A stretch of 46,812 bases of DNA from the NCBI RefSeq assembly GCF_018122735.1, contig NZ_JAGRRD010000001.1, positions 949,977 through 996,788 of the forward strand, written 5' to 3'. The DNA comes from Azoarcus sp. L1K30. GTDB taxonomy: Bacteria > Pseudomonadota > Gammaproteobacteria > Burkholderiales > Rhodocyclaceae. This document shows, piece after piece, positions 1 through 7,609 of the stretch. The notes below the pieces were generated by a model. That model was given only the letters and a program-made list of their open reading frames with translations. It was not told where the DNA came from and searched no databases. The number at the start of each line of letters is the position of its first letter. The stretch's first letter is position 1. The translations under genes and the position numbers were made by a program.

Positions 1-8
1 CACCCCAA

Positions 9-140
9 CCCTCCCCTTGAAGGGGAGGGAGCCAGACAGCGCCTCCTCAACCCGGCAGCCAGCGCGGAGACGCGCTGTCGTTCAGGCGGCAGCGAGCGAT
101 GCCCGTTGAAACCCCGCCCTCACCCCCTTGAAGGGGAGGG
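9..140. repeat. Two C/G-rich palindromic intergenic repeats
   Basis: Two near-identical inverted repeats lie before the first gene. Copy 1 (9-29) has 10-bp arms CCCTCCCCTT / AAGGGGAGGG around a single G. Copy 2 (about 117-140) has the same right arm but an interrupted left arm. Both continue into GAGC. Together they look like a small intergenic REP-like element, or the end of a transcription unit lying to the left of the window. No T-run follows, so an intrinsic terminator is not supported. The rest of 1-237 shows no convincing gene. Confidence 0.5.
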
Positions 141-237
141 AGCAAAAAGCTACCCACCCGAACCTGATTAGCTGCTTCCTTCCCATCCCCTGAACATACA
201 AGGAGGAATGGAAGCTCCTGACGAAGCTTCGCAAGTC

Positions 238-301
238 CGCGCGTTCCGGACAAGGATCTTGCGCAAAGCGGATAAACATTCATCACCCTGAAATGAACAC
301 T
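238..301 (+). promoter_or_regulatory. Putative XylS-type operator/promoter of the SDR-monooxygenase operon (weaker member)
   Basis: The half-site TGCGCAAAGCGGATA (260-274) fits TGCR-N6-GGATA and is strikingly like the distal XylS box of the Pm promoter. A degenerate copy, CGCGCGTTCCGGACA (238-252), precedes it by 22 bp rather than 20-21. If the 260-274 box overlaps the -35 position as in Pm, transcription would start near 309, 42 nt before the ATG at 351. The hexamer at the expected -10 place (296-301, AACACT) is poor. The assignment rests mainly on the good proximal half-site and on the four clearer copies elsewhere in the window. Confidence 0.5.
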
Positions 302-350
302 GTGTCCCACGGACGCCCCAAGCGGCGTCATCGACAGGAGGACACAGCAG

Positions 351-1139
351 ATGAAAGGGATCAAGGGCAAGGTCGCCATTGTCACGGGTGGCGCCACGAT
401 GATTGGCGAGGCGGTCGCCGCTGAGCTGATCGCATGCGGGGCACGCGTCGTTCTTGCCGACATCGATGCGCTCAAGGGCGCCGCCGCGGCAGAGCGGCTT
501 GGGCGGGACGCTCGTTTCCACCAGACCGACGTCAGCCACGATGCTGACATCGCGCGCTGCATCGATGCCACCGAAACCGCCTTTGGCGGCATCGACTACC
601 TCGTCAATTGCGCGTGCACCTACGTCGATAACGGCGCCGCATCGACCCGCGCCGAATGGAACCAGGCCCTGGACGTCAATCTCGTGGGCGCCGCGATGAT
701 GCTTCAGGCCTGCCGTCCGCAGATGGTCAAGCGCGGTGGCGGCGCAGTGGTCAACTTCGCCTCCATCTCCGCCTCGGCAGCCCAGTCCGGACGCTGGCTC
801 TACCCTGTCAGCAAGGCCGCCATCGTGCAGTTCACCCGATCTGCCGCACTGGATCTCGCCTCCGAAGGCATCCGCGTCAACGCCGTTTCGCCCGGCTGGA
901 CATGGTCTTCGATCATCGAAACCCTGTCCGGCGGAGACAAGGCGAAGGCCGACTCGGTCGCGGCCGACTACCACATCACCGGCCGCCTCGGCCTGCCTGA
1001 GGAAGTCGCACAGGTCGTCAGCTTCCTGCTCTCGGACCACGCCAGTTTCGTCACCGGTGCAGATTACGCCTGCGACGGCGGCTACAGCGCACTGGGCCCC
1101 GAAGGCAAGGCCGCTGCGATCACGCGCCTGATGGATTGA
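351..1139 (+). CDS. Short-chain dehydrogenase/reductase (SDR)
   Basis: A classical SDR of 262 aa. The nucleotide-binding loop reads TGGATMIG (residues 12-19), where the usual middle glycine is Met. Asn110 and the catalytic Ser138-Tyr151-Lys155 set (YPVSK) are present, and the C-terminal GADYACDGG is typical of the family. It starts the operon SDR, StyA-like monooxygenase, FadL channel, flavin reductase, FAD oxidoreductase. In described indole-degrading iif clusters a StyA-like oxygenase, a flavin reductase and an SDR that oxidises the hydroxylated indole occur together, so a role in oxidising the monooxygenase product is a reasonable inference. The specific substrate is not visible in the sequence. 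An upstream XylS-like half-site suggests inducible expression. Confidence 0.9.
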   Translation: MKGIKGKVAIVTGGATMIGEAVAAELIACGARVVLADIDALKGAAAAERLGRDARFHQTDVSHDADIARCIDATETAFGGIDYLVNCACTYVDNGAASTRAEWNQALDVNLVGAAMMLQACRPQMVKRGGGAVVNFASISASAAQSGRWLYPVSKAAIVQFTRSAALDLASEGIRVNAVSPGWTWSSIIETLSGGDKAKADSVAADYHITGRLGLPEEVAQVVSFLLSDHASFVTGADYACDGGYSALGPEGKAAAITRLMD

Positions 1140-1184
1140 TTCGCCTCACCCCACAACATCAAGGACACACCAAAGGAGCACTTC

Positions 1185-2471
1185 ATGCATCTCGCCAATG
1201 AGAACTCGACCCCGCGCAGCATTGCCATCGTCGGCGCCGGCCAGGCCGGACTGTTGCTTGGCTGCGCCCTTCTGGACAAGGGCTATGCGGTCACCATGGT
1301 TACCAATCGCACGGCGGAAGACGTGTGGAACGGCAAGGTCATGTCATCGCAGTTCATTTTCGACCCCGCGTTGCAGATCGAGCGCGATTTCGGCCTCGAC
1401 CAGTGGGAGGCCGACTGCCCGCGCACCGAAGGCATCAGCTTCTCCATCCCGACACCGGACGGCAGCGGTAACAAGGCCATTCACTGGCACGCTCGCCTCG
1501 ACGCCTACGGACAGTCGGTGGACCAGCGTGTGAAGATGCCCGGCTGGATGAAGGAGTTCGTCCGCCGTGGCGGCGATCTGCGTTTCGAAGATGTCGGCGT
1601 ACCCGGGCTCGAAAACCTTGCGGCTGCGCACGAACTGGTTCTGCTCGCCGGCGGCAAGGGCGAGATCGTCAATCTGCTCGGTCGCGACGACAGCCGCTCG
1701 CCGGTGCGCCAGCCGATGCGCCAGCTCGCGCTGAGCTACGTCACCGGCATGAAGCGCCACGACTACTACGAGTGCGTGAACTTCAACCTCATTCCCGGCG
1801 TCGGCGAGTACTTCGTCTTTCCCGCGCTGACCACCGCCGGTGCGCAGGGCACGCAGGCCTGCGACATCATGGTTTTCGAGGGCGTACCGGGTGGCCCGAT
1901 GGACTGCTGGGCAGACGTCAAGAGCCCCGAGCAGCACCTCGAGACCAGCCTCAACGTTCTCAAGACCTTCGTCCCGTGGGAATACGAGCGCAGCCGCGAC
2001 TGCCAGCTCACCGACCCCAATGGCATCCTGGCCGGTCGCATCACGCCGACCGTGCGCAATGCCGTGCTCACGCTGCCGTCCGGCCGCAAGGTGTTCGGCA
2101 TGGGTGACGCCGTGCTGGTCAACGACCCCATCACCGGCCAGGGCTCGAACAATGCCACCAAGGGCGCGAAGCACTATCACGATGCGATCCTTGCCCGTGG
2201 CGCGGCGCCCTTTGACGAGGCGTGGATGCGGCAGACCTTCGATGCGCTGTACACAGGCTACGCGGAAAAGGTCGTGAGCTGGACCAACAGCCTGCTGTTC
2301 CCGCCACCGGAATACATCGTCAAGCTGCTCGGCAGCGCCCAGCAGGTGCCCGCGATCGCATCGCGCATCGCCAATGGTTTCAACGACCCGCGTGATTTCG
2401 CCAATTACTGGTTCGACCCGGCCGCGGCCGACCGTCTGATCGAGTCCGAAATGCAGAAACTTGCCGCCTGA
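1185..2471 (+). CDS. Styrene/indole monooxygenase family FAD oxygenase (StyA-like)
   Basis: A 428-aa protein of the two-component FAD monooxygenase family that includes styrene monooxygenase StyA and indole oxygenase IifC. The N-terminal Rossmann motif GAGQAG is followed by a PHBH-type fold. The C-terminal FAD motif GMGDAVLVNDPITGQGSN and the FNDPRDFANYWFDP tail match the StyA layout and length (about 415 aa). The enzyme would use reduced FAD supplied by a separate reductase, which is encoded 1.2 kb downstream. An AAGGAG ribosome site precedes the ATG. Family knowledge gives epoxidation or hydroxylation of styrene or indole rings. The SDR upstream and an isatin-hydrolase-like cyclase under a related operator at 28.9 kb make indole or a related N-heterocycle the favoured substrate, by inference. 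Confidence 0.85.
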   Translation: MHLANENSTPRSIAIVGAGQAGLLLGCALLDKGYAVTMVTNRTAEDVWNGKVMSSQFIFDPALQIERDFGLDQWEADCPRTEGISFSIPTPDGSGNKAIHWHARLDAYGQSVDQRVKMPGWMKEFVRRGGDLRFEDVGVPGLENLAAAHELVLLAGGKGEIVNLLGRDDSRSPVRQPMRQLALSYVTGMKRHDYYECVNFNLIPGVGEYFVFPALTTAGAQGTQACDIMVFEGVPGGPMDCWADVKSPEQHLETSLNVLKTFVPWEYERSRDCQLTDPNGILAGRITPTVRNAVLTLPSGRKVFGMGDAVLVNDPITGQGSNNATKGAKHYHDAILARGAAPFDEAWMRQTFDALYTGYAEKVVSWTNSLLFPPPEYIVKLLGSAQQVPAIASRIANGFNDPRDFANYWFDPAAADRLIESEMQKLAA

Positions 2472-2481
2472 GGAAACCATA

Positions 2482-3681
2482 ATGAAAACATCCAGAAAAG
2501 CCACCCCCAGCACCCTGAGCCGTATCGCACTGGCCGTCTCGCTCACCCTTCCCGTCACCGCCTTCGCCACACAAGGCACCTTTCCCCACGGCTACGGCGT
2601 CAAGGCCGAAGGCATGGCCGGGGTGTCGATCGCCCTGCCGCAGGATGCCGTCGCCGGCGCAAACAACCCGGCCGGCATGGTTCATGTCGGCAGCCGCTTC
2701 GATCTCGGCGGCGCTTTTCTCAAGGTCGACAACGGTGCCGTGCTCGGCGGTACCGACTTCAATGGCGCCGAAGACAAGACCCTCTACATCATTCCCCAGC
2801 TCGGCTACAACCATATGCTCGACAACCAGCAGTCGATCGGTCTGTCGGTGGTCGGCAATGGCGTGGGGACCGACCAGGGCGGCCCGGTCGGCCCGCTCAC
2901 CGAACCCAAGTCCGAACTGCAGCAGATGGTGAGCACGGTGAGCTATGCGCGCAGGATCGACGATGCCAACAGTCTGGGGGTCGGTCTCGTCCTCGGCTAC
3001 CAGCGCCTGCGCATCGAAGGCCCGGCGGGACTGGGCTTGCCGCAGGGACGGGATTCGTCCTTCGGCTTCGGCCTCAGCCTCGGCTGGCAGGGTCAGGTCA
3101 CGCCCGAGCTCGCGCTCGGCGCGACCTGGTCGAGCAAGGTACGCATGGGCAAGATGGACGAGTTCAAGGGCCTGCTCGCCGAGCAGGGCGATCTGGACAT
3201 CCCCGAGCATTACGGCATCGGCGCCGCGTGGACGCGCGGCGCCACCACGGTGGCCGCGGACGTGATGCGCATCAAGTGGGCCGACGTGGCCTCGCTCGGC
3301 AATGCCGGCGTGGCCATTGCGCCGGGCGCACCCGGCGCGAACGATGGCCCCGGTTTCGGCTGGCACAACCAGACCGTCTGGCGCGTCGGCGTCGCCCACG
3401 CAGTCAGCGACAGCCTGACCTTGCGTGCCGGCTACAGCCATGGCACCCAGATCCTCGACTCGCAGAGCACCTTCCTCGGCATTCTCGCGCCGGCGGCAAA
3501 CCGCAAGCACTGGACGCTGGGCGCCACCGTCGCCGTTGCGCCGAAGATGGAACTGTCGCTCGCCTATGCCCGGTCCCCCAAGGAAACCGTGCGCGGCGAC
3601 GGCCCCGGCCCCAACAACGGCACCGACCTCTACATGGGTCAGCACTGGCTTTCGGCCAGCCTCGCCATCCACTTCGACTGA
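2482..3681 (+). CDS. FadL/TodX-type outer-membrane hydrocarbon transporter
   Basis: A 399-aa protein of the OmpP1/FadL/TodX family. An N-terminal signal peptide (about residues 1-29, cleaved after AFA) is followed by THGT-type conserved segments: FPHGYGVKAEGMAG, the NNPAGM element of the hatch region, and a C-terminus ending in amphipathic strands with Phe near the end (AIHFD). The ATG at 2482 is chosen because AGGAAA stands just upstream. Members of this family carry hydrophobic substrates such as aromatic hydrocarbons across the outer membrane. Its place between the monooxygenase and its flavin reductase suggests it imports the pathway substrate. Confidence 0.88.
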   Translation: MKTSRKATPSTLSRIALAVSLTLPVTAFATQGTFPHGYGVKAEGMAGVSIALPQDAVAGANNPAGMVHVGSRFDLGGAFLKVDNGAVLGGTDFNGAEDKTLYIIPQLGYNHMLDNQQSIGLSVVGNGVGTDQGGPVGPLTEPKSELQQMVSTVSYARRIDDANSLGVGLVLGYQRLRIEGPAGLGLPQGRDSSFGFGLSLGWQGQVTPELALGATWSSKVRMGKMDEFKGLLAEQGDLDIPEHYGIGAAWTRGATTVAADVMRIKWADVASLGNAGVAIAPGAPGANDGPGFGWHNQTVWRVGVAHAVSDSLTLRAGYSHGTQILDSQSTFLGILAPAANRKHWTLGATVAVAPKMELSLAYARSPKETVRGDGPGPNNGTDLYMGQHWLSASLAIHFD

Positions 3682-3700
3682 ACACGACCGGAGAGCCGTC

Positions 3701-4225
3701 ATGATCGATCCACGCGCCTACCGCAACGCGCTGGGGCACTTCGCCACCGGCGTGACCGTGATCACCACACGGGATGCCGAGGACAAGCCCGTCGGCGTCA
3801 CCGTCAACAGCTTCAGCTCGCTCTCGCTCGATCCGCCATTGATCCTGTGGAGCCTGGCGAAGAAGTCCTACAGTCTGGACGCCTTCGAACGCCACCCGGC
3901 GTTTGCGGTACACGTGCTGGCAAGCGACCAGCAGAGCGTGTCCGACCGCTTCGCGCGCGCCGGTACCGACAAGTTCGCCGGCATCGATGCCGGCGAGGGC
4001 TTCGGCGGCGTGCCGCTGCTTCCGGGCTGCGCGGCGGTGTTCCAATGCACTACCGAACACCGCTATGACGGGGGCGACCATGTGATCATGGTCGGCCGCG
4101 TGCAGCGCTTCGATACCGCGGAGCGTCCGCCGCTGCTGTTCTACCGCGGCCGGTACGCGACACCTGAAACCGAGGCCGTCCCTTTCACCAGCCTGTTGCG
4201 CGCCTTTGCCGGCGCGGCGGCCTGA
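3701..4225 (+). CDS. Flavin reductase of two-component monooxygenase (StyB/HpaC family)
   Basis: A 174-aa flavin reductase-like domain protein. The family signature is clear: RNALGHFATGVTVITT at the N-terminus, then VNSFSSLSLDPPLILW and the GGDHVIMVGRV strand. It would reduce FAD with NAD(P)H and pass it to the StyA-like oxygenase upstream. The start at 3701 follows CGGAGAG and gives the usual N-terminus and family length. A second, distinct flavin reductase (16.8-17.4 kb) serves the RutA-like enzyme, so each flavin monooxygenase in this window has its own partner. Confidence 0.9.
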   Translation: MIDPRAYRNALGHFATGVTVITTRDAEDKPVGVTVNSFSSLSLDPPLILWSLAKKSYSLDAFERHPAFAVHVLASDQQSVSDRFARAGTDKFAGIDAGEGFGGVPLLPGCAAVFQCTTEHRYDGGDHVIMVGRVQRFDTAERPPLLFYRGRYATPETEAVPFTSLLRAFAGAAA

Positions 4226-4236
4226 AGGGGGCGACG

Positions 4237-5817
4237 ATGAGCAAGTTCGACGCGGTCATTGTCGGCAGCGGCATCAATTCGCTGGTGTGCGCAGGCATTC
4301 TTGCCAAGCGCGGCAAGAAGGTCGTGGTGCTCGAGCGCGAAGCCGTCCTCGGCGGCTGCATCCGCAGCGAGGCGCTGACGGCCCCCGGCTTCCTGCACGA
4401 CACCCTGTCGACCGCCCATCCGCTGTTCGTCACCTCGCCCGGCTACGCAGAGCTGAAGGACGAGTTGCATGCCCGCGGCCTCGCCTACGGCAACAATGCG
4501 ACGCCCACCGGCATTCTGATGCCGGACGGGCGCTCACTGGTGATGGGCACCTCGCGCGATGCCAACGTGCACGCAATGAACGCGCTCGCCGCGGGCGACG
4601 GCGATGCTTATGCCGAAGCCATGGGCTTTGTCGAGCGCAATGCCGAACTCATCTTCGCGCTGCTCGGCAACGAGTTGTGGAGTTCGCAGATCGGCAAGAT
4701 GATGCTGGGACGGGTGTGGAAACAGGGCGCGCACGACACCATGGCCTTTTTCGGACCCGCCATGCAAACCTGCCGGGCATGGCTGGAGACGCGCTTTCGA
4801 TCCGATCTGGTCAAGGGCTTGCTCGCGCCATGGGTCCTGCATACCGGCCTCGGCCCCGAGAGCGCGATGTCGGCACTGATGGCCCAGGTCGTCGCTTTCA
4901 CGCTGGAGGCGGTCGGCCTGCCCATCGTCAAGGGCGGCAATGCAAGGACGGTGGATGCCTTCCGTGCGTTCATCGAAGGCTGCGGGGGCGTGTTCCACAC
5001 GGCCGCAGACGTGGCGGAAATCCTGGTCGACGGCGGCAAGGCCCATGGCGTCCGGCTGGCCGACGGCCGCATCTTCGAAGGCAAGCAGGTCATCGCCAAC
5101 GTCACCCCCACCCAGCTCTACGGCCGCCTGCTCAAGAACGGCAGCGCACCCGAGCCGATTCGCCGTCAGGCAGCCGAGTACCGTTACGGCAAGGGCAACA
5201 TGCAGATCCACCTCGCGCTGTCGGCGCCACCGCAGTGGCCCGAGGCACATCTGCGGGATGTCATCTACCTGCATTTGACGGAGGGGATGGATGCCGTTTC
5301 GCGTGCAGTCAATGAAGCCGAGCGCGGACTCCTGCCCGCTGCGGGCACCATCTGTGTCGCGCAGCCGTGCGCCGTGGATGCGTCGCGCGCACCGGCCGGG
5401 CAGTGGGTGCTGTGGATACAGCTGCCCGAGTGCCCGCGCCATATCAAGGGTGACGCCGCCGGCGACATCCCGCCACCGGCAGACGGGCGCTGGAACACCG
5501 ACATCGCCGAGCGCTACGCGGACCGCATCATCGGTCGTATTGCCCGTCAGGTGCCAAACCTGGAAAGCAGCATCGTCGGTCGCAAGGTGATTTCTCCGGC
5601 CGATCTCGAGGCGATGAACATCAACCTCGTCGGCGGTGACCCCTACTCCGGCGAGTGCAGTATCGACCAGTACATGTTCTGGCGTCCGCTTCGCGGGGTC
5701 AAGGATCACGCCACCCCGGTCAAGAATCTTTACCAGATCGGTGCATCGACCCACCCCGGCCCGGGCCTGTCCGGTGCGTCGGGCTTTCACGTAGCCAACG
5801 CGCTCGCAAGGCGCTGA
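4237..5817 (+). CDS. Phytoene-desaturase-like FAD-dependent oxidoreductase
   Basis: A 526-aa protein with an N-terminal dinucleotide-binding motif GSGINSLVCAG (residues 9-19) and the LERE...GGCIRSE segment typical of the CrtI/PYROXD2 branch of the amine-oxidase superfamily. The C-terminal FAD-binding segment reads YQIGASTHPGPGLSGASG. It lies 11 bp after the flavin reductase and is the last gene of the operon. Proteins of this branch desaturate or oxidise varied substrates. It could oxidise an intermediate of the monooxygenase pathway, but the reaction cannot be read from the sequence. It is not a carotenoid gene by context, as no crtB-like or isoprenoid gene is nearby. Confidence 0.8.
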   Translation: MSKFDAVIVGSGINSLVCAGILAKRGKKVVVLEREAVLGGCIRSEALTAPGFLHDTLSTAHPLFVTSPGYAELKDELHARGLAYGNNATPTGILMPDGRSLVMGTSRDANVHAMNALAAGDGDAYAEAMGFVERNAELIFALLGNELWSSQIGKMMLGRVWKQGAHDTMAFFGPAMQTCRAWLETRFRSDLVKGLLAPWVLHTGLGPESAMSALMAQVVAFTLEAVGLPIVKGGNARTVDAFRAFIEGCGGVFHTAADVAEILVDGGKAHGVRLADGRIFEGKQVIANVTPTQLYGRLLKNGSAPEPIRRQAAEYRYGKGNMQIHLALSAPPQWPEAHLRDVIYLHLTEGMDAVSRAVNEAERGLLPAAGTICVAQPCAVDASRAPAGQWVLWIQLPECPRHIKGDAAGDIPPPADGRWNTDIAERYADRIIGRIARQVPNLESSIVGRKVISPADLEAMNINLVGGDPYSGECSIDQYMFWRPLRGVKDHATPVKNLYQIGASTHPGPGLSGASGFHVANALARR

Positions 5818-5828
5818 GCCCAAATGCA

Positions 5829-5866
5829 CTGCAGCAGCTTCACCGCAGATGGCGAAGCTGCTGCAG
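5829..5866. terminator. Hairpin between convergent genes
   Basis: A perfect 13-bp inverted repeat CTGCAGCAGCTTC (5829-5841) / GAAGCTGCTGCAG (5854-5866) with a 12-nt loop sits in the 71-bp gap between the plus-strand operon and the converging chemoreceptor gene. There is no T-run on either side, so it is a strong hairpin and only a probable terminator. Confidence 0.5.
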
Positions 5867-5888
5867 CGCCTCGTAAGTCGGAGGGCGT

Positions 5889-7523
5889 TCAGACGGTAAA
5901 CTGGCCCATTGCCATCTTCATTCGTTCCACCGACCGGTCCAGGCTACCGACGGCGGCACGCGTCTGTGCCACCACCGACATGTTCTGGTCGGTCATCGAG
6001 GCGACCCGTTCGACACTTTGAGCCATGACGGCCATCGCATTGTTCTGCTCGGCCGAGGAATGGGTAATGTCATTGACCATACCCAGCGTCTTGCCCATCT
6101 GCGTGTTGATCTCAAGCAATGCGCCCTGCGCATCCTGCACCAGCTGAACGCCGCTTTCGACCTGCGCCGCACCCTGTCGCATGCCGCTGACCGCCTTGCC
6201 GGTTTCGGCCTGGATCGCGCTCACCATGGTGCTGATTTCCTTGGTCGCGTTTCCGGTGCGTTCGGCCAGCTTGCGCACTTCGTCGGCAACCACGGCGAAA
6301 CCGCGGCCCTGCTCACCCGCTCTGGCCGCCTCGATTGCCGCATTGAGCGCCAGCAGATTGGTCTGATCGGCGATATCGCTGATCACACCGGTAATGCGGG
6401 AAATCTCGGCCGACTTGGCGCCCAGGAACTCGACCTGACCCGCGGCGTGCTTGACCGTGTCGGCCAGCGCCAGGATGGTTTCGCTCGCCTTTGCCGACAG
6501 GGTGCTGCCGCGTGCCGACACCTCGCTCGCCAGTTCCGCTGCGCTGCGAGTGGCCGCAGCATGGGCGGCCACTTCGCCAATGGAAACCGTGATCTGCTGA
6601 ATACCCGCCGCGGCGGACGATGTCGCATCGCTCTGCACATGCGCCGCATCGCTGACGTTGCCGACCCCGCATCCCACCTCGCTGGAGACATTCGCCACCT
6701 GTTTTGCGGAATCGCTCATCCCCTGCACCGTGGCCTGCACCGAAGACACGAAGCGGTCGAGGCTGCGCGCGATGTCACCGACCAGATCGTGACGCGCAAG
6801 CACGAAACGTTTTCGCAGGTCGCCGCTCACCAGCAGGTGATCGACGTAGGCATGGAGCGATGAAATATCCCCTCCAAGGCGCGGCAAGCCCAGGAAGAGG
6901 AAGGACGTCGCCCACAGCACCGCCAGCACCGCCACGCCGGTTGCCAGCTCCTGGTGGAAGGGAAAGCGCGCAAGTTGCCCACCGAGTACGACAAGCGACA
7001 GCAACACGGTCAGCACCGCAAGTCCGAGCAGTTGCGTTTTCGCCGAATTGAATGCGGCCCACACTGAAGTTCGCGCCGGCACCACCCGTCCGTGGCGAAT
7101 ACAGATCGATCTGTCGCCCGCCTTGATGCGCTTGTACGCAACCTCAGCAGCCGCCACCTCTTCGCGATCAGGACGGCCCCGCACCGACTGATAACCGACC
7201 ACCCGTCCGTTCTCTCGCACCGGTGAGGCGTTGGCCACCACCCAGTAGAAGCCACCATCGCTACGGCGGTTCTTGACGATACCGCGCCATGGCCGCCCGG
7301 CTTTCAGATCCCGCCACATGTCGGCGAAGGCCTCCGCCGGCATGTCCGGGTGACGCACGATATTGTGCGGCTGCCCAACCATCTCTTCAGGCCGGTAGGC
7401 ACTGATCTTCGCAAAGGCGTCGTTCGCTTCGATGATGATGCTGTCGAGATCGGTGCGGGAATAGATGAACTCCCCCTCGGGCAGCAGGGTCTCTACGTCG
7501 ATGACGGGTGCTGGATTACGCAT
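5889..7523 (-). CDS. PAS-containing methyl-accepting chemotaxis protein (Aer-like)
   Basis: A 544-aa chemoreceptor. An N-terminal PAS domain (about 15-125) contains the Aer-like segment NIVRHPDMP and [13 protein letters not shown]. Two hydrophobic segments follow (about 163-180 and 190-212), then a cytoplasmic signalling domain with the highly conserved hairpin tip ([20 protein letters not shown]). There is no periplasmic ligand domain, so, as in Aer, sensing is probably internal (redox state or energy via a PAS cofactor). It is convergent with the monooxygenase operon. Chemoreceptors beside degradation genes often direct cells towards the substrate through its metabolism (inference). Confidence 0.9.
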   Translation of the reverse strand: MRNPAPVIDVETLLPEGEFIYSRTDLDSIIIEANDAFAKISAYRPEEMVGQPHNIVRHPDMPAEAFADMWRDLKAGRPWRGIVKNRRSDGGFYWVVANASPVRENGRVVGYQSVRGRPDREEVAAAEVAYKRIKAGDRSICIRHGRVVPARTSVWAAFNSAKTQLLGLAVLTVLLSLVVLGGQLARFPFHQELATGVAVLAVLWATSFLFLGLPRLGGDISSLHAYVDHLLVSGDLRKRFVLARHDLVGDIARSLDRFVSSVQATVQGMSDSAKQVANVSSEVGCGVGNVSDAAHVQSDATSSAAAGIQQITVSIGEVAAHAAATRSAAELASEVSARGSTLSAKASETILALADTVKHAAGQVEFLGAKSAEISRITGVISDIADQTNLLALNAAIEAARAGEQGRGFAVVADEVRKLAERTGNATKEISTMVSAIQAETGKAVSGMRQGAAQVESGVQLVQDAQGALLEINTQMGKTLGMVNDITHSSAEQNNAMAVMAQSVERVASMTDQNMSVVAQTRAAVGSLDRSVERMKMAMGQFTV

Positions 7524-7609
7524 GGTTGCCCCTTGTGGTGTTTCGGTCTTGATGATGAAACAGAAGCAATTGATGTGCCGGGGCTATCCCAGCTGATACA
7601 ACGAAGGCA

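Noticed and set aside
4237-5817. Carotenoid phytoene desaturase
   Set aside because: Only the superfamily fold is shared; no carotenoid synthesis genes are near and the operon is catabolic.
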